From Allosphingosinicella sp042666435 (lineage in GTDB: Bacteria; Pseudomonadota; Alphaproteobacteria; Sphingomonadales; Sphingomonadaceae): DNA of 64,000 nt. Both the position numbers and the translations under genes were made by a program. The stretch is taken from assembly GCF_042666435.1 (NCBI RefSeq), contig NZ_JBHTDC010000002.1, positions 372,001 to 436,000 of the forward strand, in the 5' to 3' direction. Positions 49,244-59,281 of the stretch are shown piece by piece. Each line of letters starts with the position of its first letter. Position 1 is the first letter of the stretch. The notes under the pieces were generated by a model. The model saw only the letters and a list, made by a program, of their open reading frames with translations. It made no database searches and was not told the origin of the DNA.

Positions 49244-50785
49244 CTAAGCGTCGCTCGGTATCCTGAAGTCGATGCCCTGGGCGAGCGGCAGGTCGCGGCT
49301 GTAATTGATCGTGTTGGTGGAGCGCCGCATATAAGCGCGCCAGGCGTCCGAGCCGCTCTCGCGGCCACCGCCCGTCTCCTTCTCGCCGCCGAACGCGCCG
49401 CCTATCTCAGCCCCCGAAGGGCCGATATTGACGTTGACGATGCCGCAGTCGGAGCCCGCCGCCGACAGGAAGGTCTCGGCCTCGCGCAAATCGGTGGTGA
49501 AGATCGACGAGGAGAGGCCCTGCGGCGCGTCGTTGTGCAGCGCGATCGCCTCGTCGAGGCTGGAATAAGACAGCACGTAGAGGATGGGGGCGAAGGTCTC
49601 CCTCAGCACCACCGCGCTCTGCCCCGGCATCTCGACCAGGGCGGGGCGAACGTAGAACGCGTCCGGCGAGGCGCCCGCGCCCACCCGTTCGCCGCCTTCG
49701 ACGGCGCCGCCCTCGGCCCGCGCCTGGGCCAAAGCCGCCTGCATCGCGTCGAACCCGGCTTCGTCGATCAGCGGCCCGACCAGCACGCCGTCGTCGAGCG
49801 GGTTGCCGACCGGCACGGCGGCCCAGATGCGCTTCAGCCGCGGCACCAGCGTATCGTAAATGTCCTCGTGGACGAACAAGCGCCGAAGCGTCGTGCAGCG
49901 CTGGCCGGCGGTGCCGACGGCGGCGAAGGCGATCGCCCACTCGGCGAGGTCGAGATCGGCCGACGGCGCGACCACCATGCCGTTATTGCCGCCGAGCTCG
50001 AGCAGCGAACGGCCGAAGCGCGCCGCGACGCGCGGGGCCACTTCCCGCCCCATCCGAGTCGAGCCGGTGGCGGAAACCAGGGCCACGCGGTGATCATCGA
50101 CCAGAGCTTCGCCGGCTTCGCGGCCGCCTTGGACGATCATGGAAAGGCCATCAGGTGCATCGCCGAACCGCCGGGCGGCCCGCTCGAACAAGGCCTGCAC
50201 CGCGAGCGCGGTGAGCGGCGTCTTCTCCGACGGCTTCCAGACGACGCTGTTCCCGCAGACGAAGGCTAGGCACGCATTCCACGCCCATACTGCGACCGGG
50301 AAGTTGAAGGCGGAGATCACGCCGACCACGCCCAGCGGATGCCAGGTTTCCATCATGCGGTGGCCCGGCCGCTCGGTGGCGATGGTCAGGCCATATAATT
50401 GTCGGGAAAGGCCGACGGCGAAGTCGCAAATGTCGATCATCTCCTGGACCTCGCCGAGGCCCTCCTGGAGGATCTTGCCGGCTTCGAGGCTGACCAGCCG
50501 CCCGAGCGCCTTCTTCTCCTCGCGTAGCACCGTCCCGAATTGCCTGACCAACTCGCCTCGGCGCGGCGGCGGCACGATACGCCAATCGAGGAAGGCTCGA
50601 TGCGCGGCGGCGACGGCGGCGGCCACGCCTTCCGCATCCGAGGCGGCAACGCGGGCCATCACCCGCCCGTCGATCGGCGAACGCGCTTCCAGCTCACCCG
50701 AGGCGAGGAATTCGCGCGGCAGCCCAAGCCGGTCGGCCAAGGCACGAAGTTCGTCGCGGGAATCGAAACTGGATGATCGTGCCAC
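49244..50785 (-). CDS. aldehyde dehydrogenase (ALDH7-like, piperideine-6-carboxylate type)
   Basis: A 513-residue NAD-dependent aldehyde dehydrogenase. 'PLGVVGVISAFNFPVAVWAWNACLAFVCGNSVVWKPSEKTPL' (in segments), 'SATGSTRMGREV', the active-site Glu in 'LELGGNNGMVV' and Cys in 'TAGQRCTTLRRL' are intact. The 'ISAFNFPVAVWAWN' and 'NNG' wording is characteristic of ALDH7/AmaB enzymes, which oxidise alpha-aminoadipate semialdehyde (cyclic piperideine-6-carboxylate) in lysine breakdown. No other lysine genes are adjacent, so the substrate is inferred. Confidence 0.87.
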   Translation of the reverse strand: MARSSSFDSRDELRALADRLGLPREFLASGELEARSPIDGRVMARVAASDAEGVAAAVAAAHRAFLDWRIVPPPRRGELVRQFGTVLREEKKALGRLVSLEAGKILQEGLGEVQEMIDICDFAVGLSRQLYGLTIATERPGHRMMETWHPLGVVGVISAFNFPVAVWAWNACLAFVCGNSVVWKPSEKTPLTALAVQALFERAARRFGDAPDGLSMIVQGGREAGEALVDDHRVALVSATGSTRMGREVAPRVAARFGRSLLELGGNNGMVVAPSADLDLAEWAIAFAAVGTAGQRCTTLRRLFVHEDIYDTLVPRLKRIWAAVPVGNPLDDGVLVGPLIDEAGFDAMQAALAQARAEGGAVEGGERVGAGASPDAFYVRPALVEMPGQSAVVLRETFAPILYVLSYSSLDEAIALHNDAPQGLSSSIFTTDLREAETFLSAAGSDCGIVNVNIGPSGAEIGGAFGGEKETGGGRESGSDAWRAYMRRSTNTINYSRDLPLAQGIDFRIPSDA

Positions 50786-51043
50786 GCGAGGCCTCCAAGG
50801 ACAGAATGAGGTTCCAGGGAAACCGCTGCTCCTAATGTCCCCCGCGGCGACAAGTAAAGCGTCCGTCCCATCGCCGCTTCACTTCGCGATTGTAAGCGAG
50901 GCCGCGCGGAATTATGACGCCGACGTAAAGGTGCAGCCGTCGCAAACTCGCGGCGGCTTTTTTTGGGGGCATCATGACCATTCGCCGCGACCGATTCGGA
51001 CCCATCGGCCAACCGTTCGACATCCACGCCACGGAGCGGCGCG

Positions 51044-51814
51044 ATGCTTGAGGGCATTGATGTCGATCTTGCCACCCTGCTCCTCTTCGTCGGGGTGGGT
51101 TTCCTGGCGCAGATCATCGACGGCGCGCTCGGGATGGCGTTCGGCGTCATCTCCAACACCTTGCTGATCAGCCTCGGCGTTCCGCCCGCCGCCGCCTCCG
51201 CCGGCGTCCACACGGTCGAGAGCTTCACCACCGCCGCCTCGGCGACCAGCCACGTCCTGCACAAGAATGTCGACTGGAGGCTGTTCGCCCGGCTGCTCAT
51301 TCCCGGCATCATCGGCGGCGTCACCGGCGCCTATCTCCTCACCACCATCGACGCCGCCGCCGCCAAGCCGTTCGTGCTCGCCTATCTGACCGCGATCGGC
51401 ATCTACCTGCTGGTTCGCGGTATCCTCTATCCGCCCGCCGAGAAGAAGCCGAAATGGGTCGAGCCGCTGGGCCTGCTCGGGGGCTTCCTCGATGCGTCGG
51501 GCGGCGGCGGATGGGGTCCGATCGTGACCAGCAACCTGCTCGTCCAGGGCGCGACGCCGCGCATGGTGATCGGCACCGTCAACACCGTCGAATTCTTCCT
51601 GACCGTGACGATCTCGGCCACCTTCATCGCCACACTGGGGCTCGCCGCCTTCACCGTCGCGACGGGCGGACTGCTGATCGGCGGCATGATCGCCGCTCCG
51701 TTCGGCGCGTTCGTCGCGAAACGCGTTTCGACCCGGCCGCTGCTCATCATGGTCGGCTTCGTATTGATGCTGACCAGCGCATACGGTCTGGCCAACGCGC
51801 TCTTCACCTTCTAG
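51044..51814 (+). CDS. sulfite exporter TauE/SafE family permease (TSUP)
   Basis: A 256-residue membrane protein with about eight spans in two repeats, each starting with a Gly-rich motif: 'GVGFLAQIIDGALGMAFGVISN' and 'GLLGGFLDASGGGGWGPIVTSN'. TSUP proteins move sulfite, sulfoacetate or other sulfur oxyanions. It lies 110 bases upstream of cysD on the same strand, so uptake of sulfate or export of sulfite in support of sulfur activation is a fair guess. The start is the ATG after 'GGCGCG'; no strong Shine-Dalgarno is seen. Confidence 0.88.
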   Translation: MLEGIDVDLATLLLFVGVGFLAQIIDGALGMAFGVISNTLLISLGVPPAAASAGVHTVESFTTAASATSHVLHKNVDWRLFARLLIPGIIGGVTGAYLLTTIDAAAAKPFVLAYLTAIGIYLLVRGILYPPAEKKPKWVEPLGLLGGFLDASGGGGWGPIVTSNLLVQGATPRMVIGTVNTVEFFLTVTISATFIATLGLAAFTVATGGLLIGGMIAAPFGAFVAKRVSTRPLLIMVGFVLMLTSAYGLANALFTF

Positions 51815-51925
51815 GCAGGCGCGGAACATACATTAATCGACTGGAATCAACGCTCGCGCGCTCATCGCGCGGTTCGGGGGGCCGGATCGGCCGCAAGCGA
51901 CAGGAACTTCAAGGCAGTGACTTTC

Positions 51926-52843
51926 ATGACCGCAGCCAGTGAGAACAGGCGCCTCACCCATCTTCAGCGCTTGGAGGCGGAGAGCATCCACATCTTCCGC
52001 GAGGTCGCGGCCGAGGCGAAGAAGCCGGTGATGCTCTATTCGGTCGGCAAGGACAGCGCGGTGATGCTGCACCTCGCACGCAAGGCCTTCTATCCCGCCC
52101 CGCCGCCTTTCCCTCTGCTCCATGTCGACACGACTTGGAAGTTCCGCGCCATGTACGAGATGCGCGACCGCACCGCGAAGGAAGCGGGGATGGAACTCCT
52201 CGTCCATCACAATCCCGAGGCGCAGGCGAAGGGCATCAACCCGTTCGACCACGGCTCGCTCCACACCGACATGTGGAAGACGGAAGGATTGAAGCAGGCG
52301 CTCGACAAATATGGCTTCGACGCCGCCTTCGGCGGCGCCCGGCGCGACGAGGAAAAGTCCAGGGCCAAGGAGCGGGTGTTCAGCTTCCGCTCGGCCAACC
52401 ATCGCTGGGATCCCAAGAACCAGCGGCCGGAGCTTTGGCGGCTCTACAATGCGCGCAAGGCCAAAGACGAGAGCATGCGGGTCTTCCCCATCTCCAACTG
52501 GACCGAACTCGATGTGTGGCAATATATCCACCTCGAGAACGTGCCGATCGTGCCGCTCTATCTGTCGGCGCCGCGGCCGACGGTGGAGCGCGACGGCCTG
52601 ATCCTGATGGTCGACGACGAACGCTTCCGCTTGCATGACGGCGAGGTGCCGGTCGAGCGCTCGATCCGTTTCCGCACCCTGGGCTGCTATCCGCTCACCG
52701 GCGCGGTCGAGAGCGACGCGGCGACGCTGCCCGAGATCATCCGCGAGATGCTGCTGACGACCACCTCGGAACGCCAGGGCCGCGCCATCGACCACGACCA
52801 GGCCGCCAGCATGGAGAAGAAGAAGCAGGAGGGGTATTTCTGA
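51926..52843 (+). CDS. cysD: sulfate adenylyltransferase subunit 2
   Basis: With CysN forms adenosine 5'-phosphosulfate from ATP and sulfate. 305 residues with the PP-loop 'YSVGKDSAVMLHLA', 'TTWKFRAMYEMRD', 'GGARRDEEKSRAKERVFSFR' and 'SNWTELDVWQYI'. The ATG at 51926 is favoured over the GTG at 51917 because AAGG is 11 bases before the ATG but only two before the GTG. The stop is two bases before the cysNC start, so the genes are co-expressed. Confidence 0.95.
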   Translation: MTAASENRRLTHLQRLEAESIHIFREVAAEAKKPVMLYSVGKDSAVMLHLARKAFYPAPPPFPLLHVDTTWKFRAMYEMRDRTAKEAGMELLVHHNPEAQAKGINPFDHGSLHTDMWKTEGLKQALDKYGFDAAFGGARRDEEKSRAKERVFSFRSANHRWDPKNQRPELWRLYNARKAKDESMRVFPISNWTELDVWQYIHLENVPIVPLYLSAPRPTVERDGLILMVDDERFRLHDGEVPVERSIRFRTLGCYPLTGAVESDAATLPEIIREMLLTTTSERQGRAIDHDQAASMEKKKQEGYF

Positions 52844-52845
52844 TC

Positions 52846-54756
52846 ATGGCCACCGTGACCGAAAGCTCCTACCGGCCCAACGAACTGATCGACCGCGACG
52901 TCGAGGCCTATCTGGAGCAGCACCAGCACAAGACTTTGCTCCGCTTCATCACCTGCGGCAGCGTCGACGACGGCAAGTCGACCCTCATCGGCCGCCTGCT
53001 CTACGATTCGAAGATGATCTTCGAGGATCAGCTCGCCGCTCTGGAGGCGGATTCGAAACGGCACGGGACGCAGGGGCAGGAAATCGACTTCGCATTGCTG
53101 GTCGACGGGCTCGCCGCCGAGCGCGAGCAGGGCATCACCATCGACGTCGCCTACCGCTTCTTCGCCACCGACAAGCGCAAGTTCATCGTCGCCGACACGC
53201 CCGGCCACGAACAATATACCCGCAACATGGTGACCGGCGCCTCTACCGCCGATCTCGCCGTCATCCTGATCGACGCGCGCAAGGGCGTGCTCACCCAGAC
53301 CCGGCGTCACTCCTATCTCGTCAACCTGATCGGCATCCGGAACATCGTGCTGGCGGTCAACAAGATGGATCTGGTCGGCTACGACCAGGCCCGCTACGAC
53401 GAGATCGTCGCCGACTATCGCGCCTTCGCGGCCGAGATCGGCATCGAGCAGTTCACCGTCATTCCGATCTCGGGGCTCAGGGGCGACAATATCACGGCGC
53501 CGTCGGACACGATGCCCTGGTATGACGGGCCGACTTTGCTCGATCATCTCGAATCGGTGCCGCTCGACGAGGAGCACCTGCGCGACGCGCCGTTCCGGAT
53601 GGCGGTGCAGTGGGTCAACCGGCCGAGCCACGAATTCCGCGGCTTCAGCGGCATGATCGCCAGCGGCACCGTCAGCAAGTCCGATGCCATACGGGTGCTG
53701 CCGTCCGGACGCACGTCGAGCGTGGCCCGCATCGTCACCATGGACGGAGACCTCGACAGCGCCGTCGCCGGCCAGTCGGTCACGATCACGCTGGCGGACG
53801 AGATCGACTGTTCGCGCGGCGACGTCATCGCGGCGGCCGAGTGCCCGCTCGAGGTCGCCGACCAGTTCGAGGCGACGATCGTCTGGATGGACGACGAGCC
53901 GATGCTGCCCGGCCGCTCCTACTGGCTCAAGATCGGCGGCGTCACCGTCGCCGCAAGCCTCAACGAGCTCAAATATCAGGTCAACGTCAACACGCTGGAG
54001 CAATTGGCGGCGACGACCCTCGAGCTGAACGCGATCGGCGTCGCCAATGTCGCCATCGACCGGCCGATCCCCTTCACCTCCTATGCCGAGAATCATGATC
54101 TCGGCGGCTTCATCCTGATCGACCGCATGACCAATGCGACGGTCGGCGCAGGCATGATCCACTTCGCGCTGCGCCGCGCGCACAACATCCACTGGCAGCA
54201 TCTGGAGGTGAACCGCGCCGCCCACGCTTCGGCCAAGGGGCAGGCGGCCAAGGTCCTCTGGTTCACCGGCCTTTCGGGCGCGGGCAAGTCGACCATTGCC
54301 AACCTGGTCGAGAAGAAGCTGCACCGGATGGGGAGGCACACCTTCCTGCTCGACGGCGACAATGTGCGGCACGGGCTCAACAAGGATCTGGGCTTCACCG
54401 ACGCCGACCGGGTCGAGAATATCCGTCGGGTCGGCGAGGTCGCCCGGCTGATGACGGATGCCGGCCTGATCGTGCTCTGCGCCTTCATCTCGCCGTTCCG
54501 CGCCGAGCGGCGGATGGTCCGCGACATGATGGCCGAGGGTGAATTCTGCGAGGTGTTCATCGACACGCCGCTGGCCGAGGCCGAGAAGCGCGACGTCAAG
54601 GGCCTGTACAAGAAGGCGCGGGCCGGCGAGCTCGCCAATTTCACCGGCATCGACAGCGCCTATGAGGAGCCCGAGCAGGCGGAGATCCGGATCGACACCA
54701 CCGCCTTGACGCCCGAGCAGGCGGCCGAACGGATCGTGGAGACGTTGCTGAAATGA
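52846..54756 (+). CDS. cysNC: bifunctional sulfate adenylyltransferase subunit 1 / adenylylsulfate kinase
   Basis: A 636-residue fusion. Residues ~30-440 are CysN, an EF-Tu-like GTPase that drives APS formation ('GSVDDGKSTLIGRLL', 'ADTPGHEQYTRNM', 'VNKMDLVGYD'). Residues ~460-636 are CysC, the APS kinase, with Walker A 'GLSGAGKST' at 475-483, 'LDGDNVRHGLNKDLGF' and 'SPFRAERRMVRDM'. The product is PAPS, the sulfate donor of sulfotransferases. In E. coli the two parts are separate genes. The stop overlaps the cysQ ATG (ATGA). PAPS reductase genes are not in the window. Confidence 0.96.
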   Translation: MATVTESSYRPNELIDRDVEAYLEQHQHKTLLRFITCGSVDDGKSTLIGRLLYDSKMIFEDQLAALEADSKRHGTQGQEIDFALLVDGLAAEREQGITIDVAYRFFATDKRKFIVADTPGHEQYTRNMVTGASTADLAVILIDARKGVLTQTRRHSYLVNLIGIRNIVLAVNKMDLVGYDQARYDEIVADYRAFAAEIGIEQFTVIPISGLRGDNITAPSDTMPWYDGPTLLDHLESVPLDEEHLRDAPFRMAVQWVNRPSHEFRGFSGMIASGTVSKSDAIRVLPSGRTSSVARIVTMDGDLDSAVAGQSVTITLADEIDCSRGDVIAAAECPLEVADQFEATIVWMDDEPMLPGRSYWLKIGGVTVAASLNELKYQVNVNTLEQLAATTLELNAIGVANVAIDRPIPFTSYAENHDLGGFILIDRMTNATVGAGMIHFALRRAHNIHWQHLEVNRAAHASAKGQAAKVLWFTGLSGAGKSTIANLVEKKLHRMGRHTFLLDGDNVRHGLNKDLGFTDADRVENIRRVGEVARLMTDAGLIVLCAFISPFRAERRMVRDMMAEGEFCEVFIDTPLAEAEKRDVKGLYKKARAGELANFTGIDSAYEEPEQAEIRIDTTALTPEQAAERIVETLLK

Positions 54757-55478
54757 CCGACGCGGAACTGGCGGCCGAGGTCGCGCGCTCGGCCGGCGCG
54801 ATCCTGATGGCGATCCGCGAATCCGGATTGATGGAAGGCCGCGCCCTTGGCGCCGCCGGGGACAAGATCGCCAATGGCTTCATCCTCGACGCGCTCCGCG
54901 CCCAGCGCCCCGACGACGCGATCCTGTCGGAAGAGAGCGTCGACACGACCGAGCGGCTCACCCGCGAGCGCGTCTGGATCGTCGATCCGCTCGACGGCAC
55001 TCGCGAATATTGCGAGGGACGCGCGGACTGGGCGGTGCATATCGCGCTCAGCATCGCCGGGCGGCCATCGCTCGGCGCCGTGGCGCTTCCGGCGCAGGGT
55101 CTCGTCCTTCGCTCCGACGCCCCTCCGGCGGTGCCCGCGCCGGTCGATGGGCCCGTGCGGATGCTGGTCAGCCGCACCCGGCCGCCGGCCGAGGCGAACC
55201 GGGTCGCGGAGGCGCTCGGCGCCGAGCTCGTCCCGATGGGCTCGGCCGGCGCCAAGGCGATGGCGGTGCTGATGGGCCTCGGCGACATCTATCTGCACGC
55301 CGGCGGCCAATATGAATGGGACAATTGCGCCCCGGCCGCCGTGGCGTTGTCGGCGGGCCTGCACGCGACGCGGCTAGACGGCGCGCCGCTCGAATATAAC
55401 CGGCCCGATCCCAGCCTGCCGGACCTGCTCATCTGCCCGCCGGCATTGGTCGAACGGGTGCGGTCCGCTTTGGCCTGA
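54753..55478 (+). CDS. cysQ: 3'(2'),5'-bisphosphate nucleotidase CysQ
   Basis: Hydrolyses PAP, the by-product of PAPS-using enzymes, and prevents its build-up. 241 residues of the inositol monophosphatase fold: 'ILSEESVDT' (metal Glu), 'VWIVDPLDGTREY' (metal Asps), and 'QYEWDNCAPAAVALSAGL' (final metal Asp). A glycine loop is reduced. Coupled to cysNC by a 4-base overlap and followed by manC after 9 bases, it bridges the sulfate and the polysaccharide genes. Confidence 0.93.
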   Translation: MTDAELAAEVARSAGAILMAIRESGLMEGRALGAAGDKIANGFILDALRAQRPDDAILSEESVDTTERLTRERVWIVDPLDGTREYCEGRADWAVHIALSIAGRPSLGAVALPAQGLVLRSDAPPAVPAPVDGPVRMLVSRTRPPAEANRVAEALGAELVPMGSAGAKAMAVLMGLGDIYLHAGGQYEWDNCAPAAVALSAGLHATRLDGAPLEYNRPDPSLPDLLICPPALVERVRSALA

Positions 55479-55487
55479 CGAGGGGCG

Positions 55488-56561
55488 ATGCCAGCCCAGC
55501 CGCTCATCCAGCCGGTCATCCTCTCGGGGGGATCGGGCACGCGGCTCTGGCCCTTGTCGGTCCCCGAGCGGCCCAAGCAGCTCCTGGCGCTAATCCACGC
55601 GCTGACGATGCTGCAACTCACCGTCGCGCGGGTCCAGGACGAGACGCGCTTCGAGCCGCCGATCCTGGTGTGCGGCGCCCGCCACGCGTCTCAGGTGAAA
55701 GAGCAGATGTCGGCGGCCGGCGTGGGCGCGGGTCGGATCATCGTCGAGCCGGTGGCGCGCAACACCGCGCCGGCGATCGCGCTCGCCGCCGCCATCGTCG
55801 ATCCCGACGCAATGCTGCTGGTCATGCCGAGCGATCATGTCGTCGATGATGTCGATGCGTTTCACGCCGTCGTCGATCGCGCTTTGCCCGTCGCCCAAGA
55901 CGGCTGGATCGTCACGTTCGGCATCGAGCCCGATCGGCCGGAAACCGGCTACGGCTATATCCGCCGCGCCGAAACGTTGGCCAACGGCGTGTATCGGATC
56001 GACCGATTCGTCGAGAAGCCAGACATCGCCAAGGCCGCCGCCTATCTCGCGGAAGGCGACTGCTCCTGGAACGGCGGCATCTTCCTGTTTCGGGCGAGTG
56101 ACTATCTAGCCGCCCTCGAAGAATATGCGCCCGACGTGCTGAACGCCGTGGTCAAATCCCTTGAGTTTGCGCGGAGCGGGGAGAATGAAATCCATCCTGA
56201 CGCCCAAGCGTTCGCCGCCGCGCCGAATATCTCAATCGACTATGCCGTGCTGGAAAAGATCGACCGCGCCGCCGTGGCGCCGGTCGATATGGGCTGGTCC
56301 GATGTCGGCGGCTGGGACGCGCTCTATGATATCATCCCCAAGGACGGGGACGGCAACGCGCTGTCCGGCGATGTCGTCGCGCTCGACACCCAAGGCTCGC
56401 TGATCCGGTCGACGGGCCCCGTCGTCGCCACGATCGGCGTCAGCGATCTCATCGTCGTCGCGACCGGCGACGCGGTGCTGGTGATGTCGCGCGGCGAAGG
56501 CCGGCGGATGGGTGAAATCACCGCGGCACTGGAGGCGAAGGCCAAGCCACGAATATCGTGA
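55488..56561 (+). CDS. manC: mannose-1-phosphate guanylyltransferase
   Basis: Makes GDP-mannose. A 357-residue single-domain enzyme with 'PVILSGGSGTRLWPLS', 'PERPKQLLAL', 'VEPVARNTAPAIALAA', 'LVMPSDHVV', 'TGYGYIRR', 'FVEKPD' and 'VDMGWSDVGGWDALY'. It lacks the C-terminal isomerase half found in many ManC/AlgA proteins. Isomerase activity is supplied by the convergent manA gene that ends 6 bases away. GDP-mannose may feed the polysaccharide built by the genes that follow. Confidence 0.93.
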   Translation: MPAQPLIQPVILSGGSGTRLWPLSVPERPKQLLALIHALTMLQLTVARVQDETRFEPPILVCGARHASQVKEQMSAAGVGAGRIIVEPVARNTAPAIALAAAIVDPDAMLLVMPSDHVVDDVDAFHAVVDRALPVAQDGWIVTFGIEPDRPETGYGYIRRAETLANGVYRIDRFVEKPDIAKAAAYLAEGDCSWNGGIFLFRASDYLAALEEYAPDVLNAVVKSLEFARSGENEIHPDAQAFAAAPNISIDYAVLEKIDRAAVAPVDMGWSDVGGWDALYDIIPKDGDGNALSGDVVALDTQGSLIRSTGPVVATIGVSDLIVVATGDAVLVMSRGEGRRMGEITAALEAKAKPRIS

Positions 56562-56567
56562 GCCTTG

Positions 56568-57410
56568 TCAGGCGATGAGGTCCTTTTTCCAGGCCTTGTC
56601 CGCATAAGCGACCAACATGTCCGATCCGGCGTCCAGCTCCAGTTGGGCCGGACCATCCACGACCCAGACGCTGCCCTCCGCCAGCCTGGCCCCCGCGAGA
56701 TTTCCCCCGCCGGCAACCGGAATCAGCCAGATCGGCAGCCGCGCCTGACCCTGAAGCATGCCTGACACGGTCCCGGTCCAGCGCTCCAGAACGAAGGCCG
56801 GACCGTCGGTGAGCACGATGCGCCCGGCGGCAATCTGCGTGGGCGGGAAGGGCCCGGGATAGGGGACGGGGTCCGCCACCGCGAGAGCGTCCTCCAGATG
56901 CAAATCGCGGGGGCGGCCATGATCGTAGAGCCGGTAGGTCACGTCGACATTCTGCTGGACCTCGATCACGGTCAGCCCTTCGCCGAGCGAGTGGATCGTT
57001 CGCGCCGGCGAGAAATAGATGTCGCCCGCGGCGGCCGGCCGCCAATCGACCAGATCGACGATCCGGCCGTCGAGCGCGGCCGCGCGCAGGGCGTCGCGCG
57101 ACACGGGCTGGTTGAGGCCGATGCCGATCACCGCGTCCGGATCGGCGGCGGTCACCACCCACGCCTCGTCCTTGCCGCAGGGATAGCCGGCCTCCCGCGC
57201 CTCGCCGTCGCCGGGATGTACCTGAATCGAGAGCTTTTCGGATGTGAACAGATATTTGACGAGGAGCTTCCGGTCGGATTTGACCAAATCCTCAAACCAG
57301 ATCTCGCCGACCGGCTCCGCCCCGGCCTCGATCGTCCCGAAACAGGCCGGCAGGTCGCGCCGGCCCCAGGGCTTCTCGACGCGCCGGGCGACAAGCTGGG
57401 CGATGCTCAT
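56568..57410 (-). CDS. manA: class I mannose-6-phosphate isomerase
   Basis: Interconverts fructose-6-phosphate and mannose-6-phosphate. A 280-residue cupin with the zinc ligands in 'SIQVHPGDGEA' (Gln/His), 'KDEAWVV' (Glu) and 'RTIHSLGEGLTVIEVQQN' (His), followed by 'TYRLYDHGR'. It is shorter than E. coli ManA (391 residues) because it lacks the helical insertion. It is the only minus-strand gene within the polysaccharide block, but fits there by function. Confidence 0.92.
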   Translation of the reverse strand: MSIAQLVARRVEKPWGRRDLPACFGTIEAGAEPVGEIWFEDLVKSDRKLLVKYLFTSEKLSIQVHPGDGEAREAGYPCGKDEAWVVTAADPDAVIGIGLNQPVSRDALRAAALDGRIVDLVDWRPAAAGDIYFSPARTIHSLGEGLTVIEVQQNVDVTYRLYDHGRPRDLHLEDALAVADPVPYPGPFPPTQIAAGRIVLTDGPAFVLERWTGTVSGMLQGQARLPIWLIPVAGGGNLAGARLAEGSVWVVDGPAQLELDAGSDMLVAYADKAWKKDLIA

Positions 57411-57693
57411 CGTCCCGCTCGCCCCGCGAACGCGCGCTTTTCCGTCGGAACGGCTATAGTCGAAATCACGCCCGTCACCGCAGTCAATGCCCTCTGGCCT
57501 CTCACGACGCCTCCTGCTATGGGTTTATGCACAGAGAAGCTTAACGGACCAGCCAACAGTTGGGCTCTCTTCGTCGTAATGGGGTAGACATCGCTGTCGT
57601 TTCTGTAGCGATGGGCCTTAAGCCTTTGTCTTTTTGTCGTGTTCGCGGTAACAGCGACTCGCGAGGACTCGGCTGGTTTATCGGGAGAGGGCG

Positions 57694-59136
57694 GTGGCCA
57701 GCTCAACATTCTTGATCGACGGACTTCGGGAGGAGCCGCTCGTCAGCGCCCCGGCGGCGGACGCCGGCCATGGCGGGATGCACGCAGGTATTTGCGATGT
57801 CGGGTCGTCAAAGGAGCTCCTGCGGCTGAGGCTCTATGCCTCCCTCGTCACCATCGATGCGGTCAGCGTCGTCCTCGGCTTCATGCTGGCCAATTACGCG
57901 CGGTTGGGCGATCTCCTGCACGGCCGCGGGTGGGACCTGCTCGCGATCGTGCTGCCGATGTTCATCGCGATGGCCGCGAACAGCCGCGCTTATTCGATCG
58001 AGGTGCTGCGATCTCCGCGCACGGGCGCACGGCGCGCGGTCCAGGCCCTGCTCATCGCCCTCGCGGTGGTGATCGGCATCTTCTTCTATCTCAAGGCGAG
58101 CGCGAGCTTCTCGCGCATGATGTTCGGCGTGGGCGGCGTGGCCTCCATCCTGTTCGTGGGCTTCGGCCGCTGGGGCTTCGGTCAAGTGATCGGAAAGCAT
58201 TTCGGCTGGCGGTTCACCAATGACGTGCTCCTGATCGACGGAGTTTCCGCCTTCCCCAAGCAGGGCGAGATCGTGCTTTTCGCCGATCAGGCCGGAATTT
58301 CACCGCGAACGGACGATCCCGAATTGCTCGACCGCATGGGGCGATTGCTGAAGAATTGCGACCGCGTCCTCGTCGCCTGTTCCCCGGAACGGCGGGCCTC
58401 ATGGGCGGCCATGCTCAAGGGCACGGACGTCGATGTCGAGGTGCTGGCGCCGGAGCTCGATGGCCTTGGCGCACTGGACCTGCGCCGCTTCGGCGGCCGC
58501 TCCACGGTGCTGGTCGGTTGCGGTCCGCTGGGCCTTCGCGACCGGATCGCCAAACGTGCCCTGGACCTCGCCATCGCCCTCCCCGCTTTTCTGCTGCTGC
58601 TCCCGGTGATGGTGGCGGTCGCGGCCGTTATCAAGCTGGAGTCGCGGGGTCCTTCCTTCTTCCGGCAGCCAAGGGTCGGTCGCGGCAACCGCATCTTCCA
58701 CGTCCTCAAGTTCCGCAGCATGCGGGTCGAGAGCGCCGACCACGCCGGCACGCGGTCGGCCAGCCGGGATGACGATCGCATTACCCACGTAGGGCGCTTC
58801 ATTCGCAAGACCAGCATCGACGAGCTGCCGCAGCTCATCAATGTCCTCACCGGCACGATGAGCATCGTCGGCCCCCGGCCGCACGCCTTGGCGTCGACCG
58901 CCGAGGACCAGCTCTTCTGGCACATCGACCCGCGCTATTGGGAGCGGCACGCGATCAAGCCCGGCATGACGGGGCTGGCACAGATCCGCGGCTATCGCGG
59001 GGCGACGTCCACCCGCTCCGATCTCACCAATCGTCTCCAGGCAGACCTTGAATATCTTTCGGGATGGAGCCTTGGACGCGACGTTGCGATCATCGCCCGG
59101 ACCTTGCGAGTTATGGCGCATCGCAACGCGTTCTAA
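57694..59136 (+). CDS. undecaprenyl-phosphate sugar phosphotransferase (initiating glycosyltransferase)
   Basis: A 480-residue polyprenyl-glycosylphosphotransferase that attaches the first sugar-phosphate to undecaprenyl phosphate. Four to five hydrophobic segments occupy residues ~45-165, then a nucleotide-binding-like middle, and from ~280 the catalytic bacterial sugar transferase domain: 'KRALDLAIALPAFLLLLPVM', 'FRQPRVGRGNRIFHVLKFRSMR', 'IRKTSIDELPQLINVLTGTMSIVGPRPHA', 'KPGMTGLAQIRGYRG'. WcaJ, GumD and SpsB are of this type. The start is the GTG at 57694 with GGGAG 6 bases upstream. It marks the start of the assembly part of the locus. Confidence 0.92.
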   Translation: MASSTFLIDGLREEPLVSAPAADAGHGGMHAGICDVGSSKELLRLRLYASLVTIDAVSVVLGFMLANYARLGDLLHGRGWDLLAIVLPMFIAMAANSRAYSIEVLRSPRTGARRAVQALLIALAVVIGIFFYLKASASFSRMMFGVGGVASILFVGFGRWGFGQVIGKHFGWRFTNDVLLIDGVSAFPKQGEIVLFADQAGISPRTDDPELLDRMGRLLKNCDRVLVACSPERRASWAAMLKGTDVDVEVLAPELDGLGALDLRRFGGRSTVLVGCGPLGLRDRIAKRALDLAIALPAFLLLLPVMVAVAAVIKLESRGPSFFRQPRVGRGNRIFHVLKFRSMRVESADHAGTRSASRDDDRITHVGRFIRKTSIDELPQLINVLTGTMSIVGPRPHALASTAEDQLFWHIDPRYWERHAIKPGMTGLAQIRGYRGATSTRSDLTNRLQADLEYLSGWSLGRDVAIIARTLRVMAHRNAF

Positions 59137-59281
59137 CAACGGGTTTTCGTCTCGTCGCGCCGCCCTCTTTCGTGCTATTTTTTGTTGCTCTGCACAAAGG
59201 GCCTCTCTAGATCGGGCGCCCGAGCGGGAGAAAGGGGCGCCAGCCTCGTTCCGGCGCGCTGCCGAAGGATGAATCGGGGAA